Assembly: GCA_002405875.1 (NCBI GenBank)
Contig: DHMR01000066.1
Location: 3,861-33,244 of the forward strand
Origin: a bacterium UBA4637
Lineage (GTDB): Bacteria; Bacteroidota; Bacteroidia; Bacteroidales; Bacteroidaceae
Length of the DNA: 29,384 nucleotides
Direction: 5' to 3'
This document shows positions 8,280-16,239 of this stretch, piece after piece (position 1 is the first letter of the stretch; each line of letters begins with the position of its first letter). The translations under genes and the position numbers were made by a program. The notes beneath the pieces are model-generated. The model searched no databases, was not told where the DNA came from, and saw only the letters and a program-made list of their open reading frames with translations.

Positions 8280-9254
8280 TCAGTCCTTGTATCTCCAGTA
8301 TAATATGCTGTTTATAAATTTCGTGTAAAACCTGAACCAGCGGAATTTTGCCACAGGCTTGCCACCAAAGCTGAGTATGAATTCTCTGTATCGGTTGCTA
8401 GCGAGGGGTAGGCCTGCATCCATGAAGAAGAGATGCCCGGCTGGTTGCTCATAGGCGTGGCGCAAGGCATACCAGATGGTCATCGTGTCGGGATGCAAGT
8501 GGATGTAGCGTTTGCGTCTGAAGGCGGCATACCATAAGTAGGCGTTGCCTTCGCTGTAGATGCAGGCGCAACCGCCTATCACCTTGTTCTTATAGGTGGT
8601 TACGAATATCTTGGCGTGTTTGCTGTGGCAAAGTTGTATGAAAAACTCCTCGCCAGGCACGAAGCGGCGTGGCTTGAAGCGATAATATCTTTTCAGCAAA
8701 GTGTGAAAGTTGTGAATCTCGGTCTCGTCTTTAGCCTCATGGCTTTCCACGCCTTTCTTTATCATCCTTGAAACTGTAGCCGCTTGTCTTTCCGACAGGC
8801 GGAGCTCGGGTGAAAGACTATGCAGAGAATTGTGAATCTCCTGCCAGGGTATAGGGAAATATCCCAGTTTTCTGAAATGACGATAGCCAAACATCTTCTT
8901 GCTCAGCTCTGAAAATTCGATATAGAAACACAGATGCTTGTGCAAGTGGATGGTTATGGCGCGAAGCAATAGCGGAAAGATGGCCTGTACGTCTGCCCCC
9001 TCGGCATAGATTCCTTCTCCGTGTACGTGCGCGTGCGTATATAAATAAGGTGGAAACCAAGAGCCGCAATGATGTAGGATGACGAGCATTTGCGCCACCA
9101 CGTTGCCTCCTTGGGTTGCCACAGCCATATAGGGGGTGTCGTTCGGGGTGTTTTCGATGATGCGAAAAAGCTCCGAACTATGGAAGAAATTGCCTTCCAG
9201 TAGGCGAGGCAATGCTTCTTTTTCCGTGTATATGTCTACTTCGTATTCTCTCAC
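8280..9254 (-). CDS. FemAB/GNAT-like acyl- or aminoacyl-transferase
   Basis: The 324-residue protein is not one I can name. The C-terminal half has the look of FemAB-like GNAT-fold transferases: a VTTYKNKVIGGCACIYSEGNAYLWYAAF stretch split over two strands, a conserved helix with WYALRHAYEQPAGHLFFMDA, and the terminal pattern NRYREFILSFGGKPV before a basic end. The N-terminal half (about 1-130) would be the matching first GNAT-like lobe. Family members transfer amino acids to peptidoglycan bridges or acyl groups to lipids and sugars; the substrate cannot be read from the sequence. There is no signal peptide, so it is probably cytoplasmic. The start is GTG at 9254; the next Met is residue 43, too far in. 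A TATTTTTG box sits at 9259-9266, almost on the start codon. Confidence 0.6.
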   Translation of the reverse strand: MREYEVDIYTEKEALPRLLEGNFFHSSELFRIIENTPNDTPYMAVATQGGNVVAQMLVILHHCGSWFPPYLYTHAHVHGEGIYAEGADVQAIFPLLLRAITIHLHKHLCFYIEFSELSKKMFGYRHFRKLGYFPIPWQEIHNSLHSLSPELRLSERQAATVSRMIKKGVESHEAKDETEIHNFHTLLKRYYRFKPRRFVPGEEFFIQLCHSKHAKIFVTTYKNKVIGGCACIYSEGNAYLWYAAFRRKRYIHLHPDTMTIWYALRHAYEQPAGHLFFMDAGLPLASNRYREFILSFGGKPVAKFRWFRFYTKFINSILYWRYKD

Positions 9255-9320
9255 GTGGCAAAAATAATAAATTTATCATAAAAAAGCAAGAAAGATGAGC
9301 ATTCTATCGTTCTTTTTTAG

Positions 9321-9328
9321 TATTTTTG
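9321..9328 (+). promoter_or_regulatory. Probable promoter of the DUF2520 gene cluster (-7 element)
   Basis: TATTTTTG matches TAnnTTTG, 29 bases before the ATG at 9357. No exact -33 TTTG is seen. It would drive the DUF2520-kdsC-maf run. Confidence 0.5.
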
Positions 9329-9356
9329 CACAAAAAGAAGAATAAACGAGTAATTT

Positions 9357-10130
9357 ATGAAGATAGTTTTGATAGGAGCGGGCAATGTGGCGACCAATTT
9401 GGGATTTGCTTTGGGCAAGGCAAAGCAAGAAATCTTACAGGTGTATAGTCGTACCGAAAAAGCTGCTCGCGAATTGGCGGAGATGCTCCATGCTGGATAT
9501 ACCACAAGCATTCAGGATGTGTCTGCTGATGCCGACCTTTACATCCTTTCGGTAAAGGACGATGCTTTGCCTGTATTGATACCCCAGCTTTGCAAGGGGA
9601 AGGAAGACAAGTTGTTCGTGCATACCGCAGGCTCTGTTTCCAAGGACGTTTTCAAAGGATGTGCCCAGCATTATGGCGTGTTCTATCCTATGCAAACTTT
9701 CTCAAAGGAGCGCCTTGTTCATTTTGACAATATCCCTTGTTTTGTTGAGGGGAGTGGCGTGATGGAACTCGCTTTCCTCAAACTGTTTGCTAGTCTTTTG
9801 ACCCGGTCGGTTTATGAACTGGATAGTGAAGGTCGCAAATATTTGCATTTGGCGGCAGTGTTCGCCTGCAATTTCGCCAATCATTGCTTTGCCGTGGGGG
9901 CTGATATTCTCGAAAAGCATCATCTGCCTGCGGATATTCTTCTGCCTCTTATCGACGAGACGGCAGCCAAGGTGCATGAGTTGCCGGCCAAGGATGCGCA
10001 GACGGGTCCTGCCGTTCGTTACGATCAGACGGTCATGAAGAAGCAAGCCGATTTGTTGGAAGCCAATCCTTTGTTGAAGGAAATATATGAGGCTATGAGC
10101 AAGAGTATTCATGGAATGAGCAATTCGTAA
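9357..10130 (+). CDS. DUF2520 / Rossmann-like dehydrogenase-family protein
   Basis: The 257-residue protein starts with an NAD(P)-binding Rossmann motif, [19 protein letters not shown] (1-19), with VYSRTE as the next strand end. [11 protein letters not shown] and [13 protein letters not shown] follow as in F420-dependent NADP reductase-like folds. Residues from about 125 onward form the helical DUF2520 domain ([17 protein letters not shown]). The overall plan resembles 6-phosphogluconate dehydrogenase-like enzymes. The substrate is unknown; the adjacent KdsC and Maf genes, commonly clustered with it in Bacteroidales, do not define one. It is cytoplasmic, has 41 bases to the next gene and is likely cotranscribed. 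Confidence 0.8.
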   Translation: MKIVLIGAGNVATNLGFALGKAKQEILQVYSRTEKAARELAEMLHAGYTTSIQDVSADADLYILSVKDDALPVLIPQLCKGKEDKLFVHTAGSVSKDVFKGCAQHYGVFYPMQTFSKERLVHFDNIPCFVEGSGVMELAFLKLFASLLTRSVYELDSEGRKYLHLAAVFACNFANHCFAVGADILEKHHLPADILLPLIDETAAKVHELPAKDAQTGPAVRYDQTVMKKQADLLEANPLLKEIYEAMSKSIHGMSNS

Positions 10131-10171
10131 GTGCTTTAAAGGCGTTTGCACTAATAATAATATTAAAGAAA

Positions 10172-10690
10172 ATGATTAATTACGACTTGAAGAAAGTGAA
10201 GGCCATCGTTTTTGATGTGGATGGTGTGCTCTCTCGACAGACCATCACCTTGGCTAGTTCGGGCGAACCTTTGCGCACGGTCAATATCAAGGATGGATAT
10301 GCCATACAGTTGGCACAGAAATTAGGCTTGCGCATCGCCATCTTGACAGGTGGTAACACGCAGGCGATTCGCATTCGATATAAAAACTTGGGCGTGGAAG
10401 ATGTGTACATGGGATGTGCCGTGAAAATCAAGACCTATGAGGAGTTTAAGGCCAAGTATTCTTTGGGCGACGAGGAGATAGTCTATGTCGGCGACGACAT
10501 TCCCGATTATGAGGTGATGCAACGTTGTGGTTGTCCTTGTTGCCCGGCAGACGCATGCAGCGACATCAAGGCCATTTCCACCTATGTCTCTTCTCAAAAC
10601 GGAGGTGACGGAGTGGGGCGCGACGTCGTAGAACAAGTTCTGAGGGCCCAGGGAATGTGGCTGAGTGATGCGAAGGCCTTTGGATGGTAG
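10172..10690 (+). CDS. kdsC: KdsC-type HAD phosphatase (3-deoxy-D-manno-octulosonate 8-phosphate phosphatase)
   Basis: The 172-residue protein is a cap-less HAD phosphatase of the KdsC size class. Motif I is FDVDGVL (14-20) with nucleophile D15 and acid/base D17, motif II is LTGGN (58-62), the motif III lysine lies near YMGCAVKIK (79-87), and motif IV is [10 protein letters not shown] (106-115). KdsC removes phosphate from KDO-8-phosphate in the KDO branch of LPS core synthesis and works as a tetramer in which the C-terminal tail of one subunit covers the next active site. The tail here is [20 protein letters not shown], the pattern seen in that group. Other HAD phosphatases of similar size cannot be wholly excluded. 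Confidence 0.87.
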   Translation: MINYDLKKVKAIVFDVDGVLSRQTITLASSGEPLRTVNIKDGYAIQLAQKLGLRIAILTGGNTQAIRIRYKNLGVEDVYMGCAVKIKTYEEFKAKYSLGDEEIVYVGDDIPDYEVMQRCGCPCCPADACSDIKAISTYVSSQNGGDGVGRDVVEQVLRAQGMWLSDAKAFGW

Positions 10691-10715
10691 TAGTAATCAA
10701 TAAAACTCAAAGACA

Positions 10716-11312
10716 ATGTTTAAAATCATATTGGCGAGCAATTCGCCTCGTCGTAGAGAATTGTTGGCAGGCTTGGATGTCCCTTTCGAGGTGAAGGTCA
10801 TCAAGGGCATCGATGAAAGTTATCCTGCCACGCTGGATGCCTATCAAGTGGCAGAGTACATATCGAAGAAAAAAGCCGAGGCTTATCGCTCGCTTCTTTC
10901 GGATGATGTGTTGGTGTTGACAGCTGACACGGTTGTGATAGCACCAACTGCTGATGAGCAAAATGATAAGGAGGGAAAGGGCGTGATTCTGGGCAAACCA
11001 AAAGATGCCCAGGAAGCAAGAGCCATGCTGCAAATGTTGAGTGGGAAGACTCATCATGTGGTGACAGGTGTGTGCCTTACTTCAAGTGAAAAGCAACATT
11101 CTTTTTCTGTGGTGACCGAGGTTTCGTTCAAAACACTTACGGAGCAGGAGATAGCTTATTACATCGACCATTATAAACCTTTCGATAAGGCAGGGGCCTA
11201 TGGTATCCAGGAATGGATAGGGTATATAGGTTGCACCGGACTGAAGGGTAGCTATTTCAATGTAATGGGACTCCCGGCGCAGCGTATCTACGAAGAATTG
11301 CAGAAGTTCTGA
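10716..11312 (+). CDS. maf: Maf-family nucleotide pyrophosphatase
   Basis: The 198-residue protein shows all the Maf signatures: ASNSPRRRELL at residues 7-17, TADTVV (catalytic acid) near 69-74, ILGKP near 91-95, HHVVTGVCL near 113-121 and FDKAGAYGIQ near 155-164. Maf proteins hydrolyse noncanonical or bulk nucleoside triphosphates, and the YhdE branch acts on dTTP and UTP; I favour that branch because of the SPRRRELL and GSYFNVMGLP patterns. It is last of three closely spaced plus-strand genes. A small GTCCC/GGGAC hairpin follows at 11321-11335 but lacks a T-tract. Confidence 0.93.
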   Translation: MFKIILASNSPRRRELLAGLDVPFEVKVIKGIDESYPATLDAYQVAEYISKKKAEAYRSLLSDDVLVLTADTVVIAPTADEQNDKEGKGVILGKPKDAQEARAMLQMLSGKTHHVVTGVCLTSSEKQHSFSVVTEVSFKTLTEQEIAYYIDHYKPFDKAGAYGIQEWIGYIGCTGLKGSYFNVMGLPAQRIYEELQKF

Positions 11313-11382
11313 GGTCGCTCGTCCCTTTTGGGGACTCAAAAAATGGATAAAACGGCTCAATTTAGATTTTTTAAAATTAAAT

Positions 11383-11415
11383 ATTGCCTCATGTCGTAGA
11401 TAATGAGTATCTTTG
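11383..11415 (+). promoter_or_regulatory. Promoter of the Fur-family gene
   Basis: ATTG (11383-11386) then 21 bases then TATCTTTG (11408-11415), close to TTTG-N19-21-TAnnTTTG. It sits 26 bases before the ATG at 11442. Confidence 0.6.
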
Positions 11416-11441
11416 TGCGTTTTATGTAACTAACAAGTATT

Positions 11442-11912
11442 ATGACAGAGGAAATTAAAACCAAGGTGCATGAGATCTTGGACAACTATCTGGAGAGCAA
11501 CCAGCACAGGAAGACTCCGGAGCGTTATGCCATTCTTGATGCCGTTTATAGTATAGGAGGACATTTCACACTTGAGGACTTGGGGGTGGAATTGGAAAAG
11601 AAACATTTTCGAGTGAGCCGGGCTACACTTTACAACACGATGCATCTCTTCATTGAGTTGCGACTCGTGGTGAGACATAGTTTGGCTGGCGGAACTAAGT
11701 ATGAGGCTAGTTATAGCAACGAAAACCATCTGCATCAGGTATGTACCATCTGCGGAAAGGTTACGGAGATAAAGGCGCCGAAAATTACGGCGGCCATTCT
11801 CGATACAAAGTTGCAACGCTTTCGCCGTGATGCCTTTGCACTCTATATATACGGAGTGTGTAGCTCATGTCAGGCGAAGATGACAAGAAAGCGGAATAAT
11901 GCTGGCAAGTGA
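11442..11912 (+). CDS. Fur-family metal-responsive repressor
   Basis: The 156-residue protein has a winged-helix DNA-binding half with KTPERYAILDAVYSIGGHFT (24-43) and the recognition helix in RVSRATLYNTMHLFIELRLV (57-76). The dimerisation half carries NHLHQVCTICGKVTEI, with two CxxC pairs (C101/C104 and C140/C143) for the structural zinc site and H96/H98 among the likely sensory ligands. The canonical HHDH of Fur is replaced by NHLHQ. I cannot tell Fur, Zur and PerR apart by eye, so no symbol is given. It has its own promoter and lies 56 bases before purA, with no purA promoter box visible, so read-through into purA-hisS is likely. Confidence 0.85.
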   Translation: MTEEIKTKVHEILDNYLESNQHRKTPERYAILDAVYSIGGHFTLEDLGVELEKKHFRVSRATLYNTMHLFIELRLVVRHSLAGGTKYEASYSNENHLHQVCTICGKVTEIKAPKITAAILDTKLQRFRRDAFALYIYGVCSSCQAKMTRKRNNAGK

Positions 11913-11968
11913 TCAATTAAGAAAGTTAATAACAAGGCTTCAATGCCTTAAATATTCAAAATATAACA

Positions 11969-13243
11969 ATGAACACAGGTAAAGTAGATGTCCTGCTCGG
12001 TTTGCAGTGGGGCGATGAAGGTAAAGGTAAGGTGGTTGACGTGTTGACCCCTAAGTATGATGTCGTTGCTCGTTTCCAGGGTGGTCCTAACGCAGGCCAT
12101 ACCCTTGAGTTCGAGGGACAGAAATACGTGCTTCGCTCTATCCCTTCTGGTATTTTCCAGGGTGGTAAGGTGAACATCATTGGTAATGGTGTAGTTTTGG
12201 CTCCAGACCTCTTCATGCAGGAGGCCAAGGACTTGGAGAAGAGTGGCCATGATCTCAAGAGCCGTCTCCATATCTCTAAGAAAGCGCATCTTATCATGCC
12301 TACTCACCGTGTGCTCGACGCTGCCATCGAGGCTTCCAAGGGTAAGAACAAGGTGGGTACCACCGGTAAGGGCATCGGTCCTACTTATACCGACAAGGTA
12401 AGCCGCACGGGTCTTCGTGTGGGCGACATCCTCGACAACTTCCAAGAGAAATATGAGGCTCACAAGGCTGCGCATCTCAAGCAGATTGCCGCTCTTGGCT
12501 ATACCGACTTCGACATCACTGAGGTAGAGAAGACTTGGATGGAGGGCATCGAATACTTGAAGCAGTTCCAGATTGTTGACAGCGAGGTGGAAATCAACAA
12601 GATTCTCCGCTCTGGCAAGAGTATCCTCTGCGAGGGCGCACAGGGTACCATGCTCGATGTTGACTTCGGTTCTTATCCATTCGTTACCTCTTCCAACACT
12701 ATCTGCGCTGGTGCTTGCACAGGTCTCGGTATCGGTCCTAACAAGGTGGGCAACGTATATGGTATCATGAAGGCTTATTGCACTCGTGTGGGTGCAGGTC
12801 CATTCCCTACAGAGCTCTTCGATGAGACTGGTGCCAAGATTCGCGACCTCGGTCATGAGTATGGTGCAGTTACTGGTCGTGAGCGTCGTTGCGGTTGGTG
12901 CGACCTCGTACAGCTCAAGTATTCAGTGATGGTGAACGGCGTAACAGAGCTTATCATGATGAAGAGCGACGTGCTCGATGGCTTCGAGACCATCAAGGCT
13001 TGCGTGGGCTATAAGTTGAAGGATGGCACTGTGACAACCGACTTCCCATACGAGATCGACGACGTGGAACCAGTTTATAAGGAGTTCAAGGGTTGGAACG
13101 TAGACATGACCAAGTTTACTTCTGAAGACCAGTTCCCACAGGAGTTCAAGGATTACATCGCTTTCGTAGAGGACTTCCTGGAGACCAAGATTGGCATCAT
13201 CTCCATCGGTCCAGACCGTGAGCAGACAATCGTTAGAAAATAA
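11969..13243 (+). CDS. purA: Adenylosuccinate synthetase
   Basis: The 424-residue protein catalyses GTP-dependent joining of IMP and aspartate, the first committed step to AMP, in the cytoplasm. The GTP/catalytic loop GLQWGDEGKGKVVD is at residues 11-24, with catalytic D16. NAGHT (residue 40 region), GTTGKGIGPTYTDK (about 130-143), EGAQGTMLDVDFGSYPFVTSS (about 221-241) and TGRERRCGWCD (about 302-312) are all standard PurA blocks. Length is close to E. coli PurA (432). Codon use is strongly biased to a few codons, as in highly expressed genes. It is followed after 12 bases by hisS. Confidence 0.98.
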   Translation: MNTGKVDVLLGLQWGDEGKGKVVDVLTPKYDVVARFQGGPNAGHTLEFEGQKYVLRSIPSGIFQGGKVNIIGNGVVLAPDLFMQEAKDLEKSGHDLKSRLHISKKAHLIMPTHRVLDAAIEASKGKNKVGTTGKGIGPTYTDKVSRTGLRVGDILDNFQEKYEAHKAAHLKQIAALGYTDFDITEVEKTWMEGIEYLKQFQIVDSEVEINKILRSGKSILCEGAQGTMLDVDFGSYPFVTSSNTICAGACTGLGIGPNKVGNVYGIMKAYCTRVGAGPFPTELFDETGAKIRDLGHEYGAVTGRERRCGWCDLVQLKYSVMVNGVTELIMMKSDVLDGFETIKACVGYKLKDGTVTTDFPYEIDDVEPVYKEFKGWNVDMTKFTSEDQFPQEFKDYIAFVEDFLETKIGIISIGPDREQTIVRK

Positions 13244-13255
13244 TAGGAGGTAGAT

Positions 13256-14623
13256 ATGGCTCAGAAACCAAGTATTCCAAAGGGTACGCGCGACTTCGGT
13301 CCTGTGGAGATGGCCAAGCGCAACTACATCTTCAACACCATCAAGAACGTGTATGCCCTCTATGGGTTCCAGCAGATTGAGACCCCTGCCATGGAGACCC
13401 TTCACACCTTGATGGGCAAGTATGGCGAGGAGGGCGACAAGCTGCTCTTCAAGATATTGAATTCAGGAGATTACATGAACAAGATAACCGACGAGGACAT
13501 CCACTCGCTCGGTTCTCTCAAGCTCGCTGCCAAGCTCTGCGAGAAGGGCTTGCGCTACGACTTGACCGTTCCTTTCGCACGCTACGTGGTGCAGCACCGC
13601 GAGGAACTCCAGCTGCCTTTCAAGCGTTATCAGATTCAGCCAGTATGGCGTGCTGACCGCCCACAGAAGGGGCGTTATCGTGAGTTCTATCAGTGTGATG
13701 CCGATGTGGTTGGCTCCGACTCTCTCCTCAACGAGGTGGAGTTGATGCAGATCGTCGACACCGTGTTCACAAAGTTTGGTGTGCGTGTTTGCATCAAGAT
13801 CAATAACCGCAAGATTCTGACAGGTATCGCCGAGGTCATTGGCGAGGCAGACAAGATTGTGGACATCACCGTGGCTATCGACAAGCTCGACAAGATAGGT
13901 CTCGACAATGTGAACGAGGAGCTGCGCAGCGATGGCATCTCAGAGGAGGCTATCGAGAAGTTGCAGCCTATCATCTCGCTCTCAGGTTCCAACGACGAGA
14001 AGCTGGAGGTGATTGCCAAGGTGCTCGAAAGTTCAGAGATAGGATTGAAGGGCGTGGAGGAAACCAAGTTTATCCTCGATACCTTGAAGTCTGTAGGCTT
14101 GAACAACGAGATTGAGCTCGACTTGACCTTGGCTCGTGGTTTGAACTATTATACCGGTGCCATCTTCGAGGTGAAGGCACTCGACACCCCAATGGGCAGT
14201 ATCACTGGTGGTGGTCGTTACGACAACCTCACAGGCATCTTCGGTCTCCCTGGCTTGAGTGGCGTGGGTATCTCTTTCGGCGCCGACCGCATCTATGATG
14301 TGCTCAACGCCCTCGACCTTTATCCAAAGGAAGCGGTAAACTCTACCCAGGTATTGTTCATCAACTTCGGAGAGAAGGAGACGGCATACTGCTTGCCTAT
14401 CGTGAGCAAGGTTCGCCAGGCAGGCATCCGCACCGAAATCTTCCCCGACAAGGCGAAGATGAAGAAGCAAATGAGCTATGCCAACGCCAAGAACATTCCA
14501 TTTGTGGTTCTCGCAGGTGAGAATGAGATGGCGGCAGGCAAGGTGACATTAAAGAATATGGAGAGCGGAGAGCAGACCTTGGTATCTGCCGAGGAGCTGA
14601 TTGCCGCTATCAATAATTGTTGA
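13256..14623 (+). CDS. hisS: Histidyl-tRNA synthetase
   Basis: The 455-residue class II synthetase starts [20 protein letters not shown] (motif 1 lead-in), with LTVPFARYV (103-111), motif 2 around [20 protein letters not shown] (125-144), the histidine-specific [15 protein letters not shown] near 290-304 and GGGRYDNL near 318. The C-terminal anticodon-binding domain begins near 360. A perfect AGGAGG at 13245-13250 lies just ahead of the ATG, a strong Shine-Dalgarno that is rare in this phylum and fits the tight coupling to purA. Transcription probably stops at the hairpin at 14667-14700. Confidence 0.98.
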   Translation: MAQKPSIPKGTRDFGPVEMAKRNYIFNTIKNVYALYGFQQIETPAMETLHTLMGKYGEEGDKLLFKILNSGDYMNKITDEDIHSLGSLKLAAKLCEKGLRYDLTVPFARYVVQHREELQLPFKRYQIQPVWRADRPQKGRYREFYQCDADVVGSDSLLNEVELMQIVDTVFTKFGVRVCIKINNRKILTGIAEVIGEADKIVDITVAIDKLDKIGLDNVNEELRSDGISEEAIEKLQPIISLSGSNDEKLEVIAKVLESSEIGLKGVEETKFILDTLKSVGLNNEIELDLTLARGLNYYTGAIFEVKALDTPMGSITGGGRYDNLTGIFGLPGLSGVGISFGADRIYDVLNALDLYPKEAVNSTQVLFINFGEKETAYCLPIVSKVRQAGIRTEIFPDKAKMKKQMSYANAKNIPFVVLAGENEMAAGKVTLKNMESGEQTLVSAEELIAAINNC

Positions 14624-14666
14624 TTGTAAGTTGTTTCACTCGTACTAATCGAGGAACAGGTTTTTG

Positions 14667-14700
14667 GCGCTTGGTCTGTGTGAACAGCCCAAGCGCATTT
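14667..14700 (+). terminator. Terminator of the purA-hisS unit
   Basis: GCGCTTGG (14667-14674) pairs with CCAAGCGC (14689-14696), extended inward by CTGT/ACAG after one mismatch, with a GTGA loop. The tail is ATTTATTATG, only moderately T-rich. It is 43 bases past the hisS stop. Confidence 0.65.
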
Positions 14701-14745
14701 ATTATGATACCAAATTTCTATTTAAAAACTATAATATGTAAACAA

Positions 14746-15738
14746 ATGAGAAAACTTATTTCTATTTTATTGTGTGCAGTTTTTGTGCTTTTGATGTCAT
14801 CGAGCACTAAGACTATTAAAATTTATGTCATAGGTGATTCTACAGCTGCCGAGAAATCCCACTTTGAAACCAATCCCGAGCGTGGTTGGGGTATGGTGCT
14901 GCAAGGATGTTTCGACGATAAGGTCGTGGTGGAAAACCATGCTGTGAATGGTCGCTCTTCCAAGAGTTTCATCGATGAAGGCAGATGGCGGAAAGTGCTC
15001 GATCGTTTGCAGCCTGGCGACTATGTTTTCATCCAGTTTGGCCATAACGATGAGAAGCCAGACCCTAAGCGTCATACCGATGTGGGGAGTACATTTGATG
15101 ACAATCTGCGCCGTTATGTGCGAGAGACCCGTGAGAAGGGAGCTCATCCAGTGTTGTTGAATTCTGTAGTGCGCCGTTGTTGGTTTGTGGAGAAAGATGA
15201 TAACGACGATGACGAGAAATTGCGTGACTGCGTTTTTGCTGGTGCCGACAAAATCAATAGCGATACGCTTGTAGATACTCATGGAGCCTACACCAAGGTG
15301 CCTCGCCAGATTGCACAGGAGATGAATGTGCCTTTTGTGGATGCCACCCAGATTACTCACGACATCGAAACTCGTTTGGGTGCCGAAGGTAGCCGAAAGT
15401 TGCATATGTGGTTTAAGCCTGGTGAATGCGCACGATTGCCTAAGGGACGTCAGGACAACACCCATTACAATATTTATGGTGCCCATGTCGTTGCCAACGC
15501 TTTGGCAGATGCGATAGCCCAGCAAGTGCCAGCCCTCAAGAAGCATGTGCGCCATTATGATTACGTGGTGAGCACCCAGGGTAGGGGCAATTACTCTTCT
15601 TTGCAGGAAGCGGTGAATGCCGTTCCAGTAGGTAAGAAAGCTACCATTTTGGTGCTTGGTGGCAATTGGAAAAAGCCAGCTGGCATGGATGGTAAGAAGA
15701 TTAAGTTCGTGAAGCAGTTTGGGGCAACTCTAAGATAG
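14746..15738 (+). pseudogene. Rhamnogalacturonan acetylesterase (SGNH, CE12-like) with truncated C-terminal pectinesterase (CE8) domain
   Basis: From ATG 14746 the product is 330 residues. A hydrophobic signal peptide (RKLISILLCAVFVLLMSS) is followed by a complete SGNH esterase: YVIGDSTAAEKS (27-38, nucleophile S32), NGRSSKSF (68-75), FIQFGHNDEKPD (95-106) and DNTHYNIYGAH (237-247, D237/H240). This enzyme class removes acetyl groups from rhamnogalacturonan. From residue 271, YDYVVSTQGRGNYSSLQEAV matches the start of a CE8 pectin methylesterase beta-helix, but only about 60 residues follow before a stop, without the catalytic Gln, Asp and Arg blocks. The stop abuts an inverted-repeat element. 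So the gene is a truncated two-domain pectin esterase; the acetylesterase half could still work. The frame is open back to 14617, overlapping hisS, but the signal peptide fixes 14746. Confidence 0.75.
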
Positions 15739-15980
15739 GAAAAGTAACAAAAGTAACCAAGGTAACAGGTAACATTTTTATTGTTTTTATAATTCCTCTT
15801 ATGTAATATTTAATCTTATGTAATAATAAGTAATGTAGTAGCTCGCGTGCGAACATTATTATATAAGGAGGCTTATTAAATTTGTAGCCTCTAATTTCTT
15901 GGCCCCATCTAGGATTCACCTCTCAAGGCTGTCACTCCCGAAAAAGTTACCTGTTACCTTTGTTACTTTTGTTACCTTTT
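15739..15980. mobile_element. 242-bp element bounded by 35-bp imperfect inverted repeats, MITE-like
   Basis: The left arm 15739-15773 and the reverse complement of the right arm 15946-15980 agree at 32 of 35 positions. Each arm is itself periodic: GTAAC recurs at 9-base steps (GTAACaaaa, GTAACcaag) and ends GTAACagGTAAC. The interior (172 bases) is AT-rich on the left, has a GCTCGCGTGCG core near 15840, and holds no ORF of substance. I see no transposase and no clear target duplication at the outer edges. The element starts directly after the stop of the truncated pectin esterase. It may be a nonautonomous transposon, a relic of a larger element, or a long transcribed hairpin. Confidence 0.6.
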
Positions 15981-16011
15981 TTATTCCAATCACATCCACC
16001 CTTATGGTTGA

Positions 16012-16161
16012 GATATACCTATACGCCATGAAAGGGCAGAAGCATCGTTGAAAATTGCGTCGGGGCGCATTCTGAAAGACAAACCGGTGGTAAAGGTCGG
16101 CTTGAATTTCACGCTGAAGGAAGGTATGAATACGTTGGAATGGAAGGTGTTATTATCGTGA
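16012..16161 (+). pseudogene. Orphan 3' end of an unidentified gene
   Basis: After an in-frame stop at 16009-16011, 49 codons run to TGA at 16159-16161 and read like a real protein end: EASLKIASGRILKDKPVV, then KVGLNFTLKEGMNTLEWKV and LLS. It has no start codon or promoter of its own in a sensible place. The alternating hydrophobic pattern suggests a terminal beta-sandwich strand set, as in many secreted glycan-active enzymes, but I cannot name the family. It lies between the inverted-repeat element and a terminator, so it is best read as the tail of a gene whose body was lost. Confidence 0.5.
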
Positions 16162-16171
16162 GCCTATAAGA

Positions 16172-16218
16172 AAATCCCGTCTCTAAGACCATCTTTGGTC
16201 TTGGAGGCGGGATTTTTT
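16172..16218. terminator. Bidirectional terminator between the pectin-gene remnant and the ygiQ-like gene
   Basis: AAATCCCG at 16172 pairs with CGGGATTT ending at 16216, and AAGACC pairs with GGTCTT nearer the loop (16185-16202), with small mismatches between. Plus strand tail TTTTTT (16213-16218); minus strand tail TTTTC. It serves the minus-strand gene ending at 16240 and the plus-strand remnant. Confidence 0.8.
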
Positions 16219-16239
16219 ATTTGATGTAATCTTTGCTTC

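Noticed and set aside
11321..11335. GTCCC/GGGAC hairpin after maf as a terminator
   Set aside because: No T-tract follows on the plus strand and the stem is only 5 bp.
11948..12856. Long open frame antisense to purA (302 codons)
   Set aside because: It is a by-product of the strong codon bias of purA; no ribosome site, and the translated sequence has no recognisable fold.
15701..15919. 72-codon minus-strand frame spanning the inverted-repeat element edge
   Set aside because: Its end is made of the repeat arm (Val-Thr repeats) and the rest is AT-rich; no ribosome site or protein character.
15739..15980. CRISPR-like array from the GTAAC repeats
   Set aside because: Units are 9 bases without spacers and the arms are inverted, not direct; no cas genes nearby.
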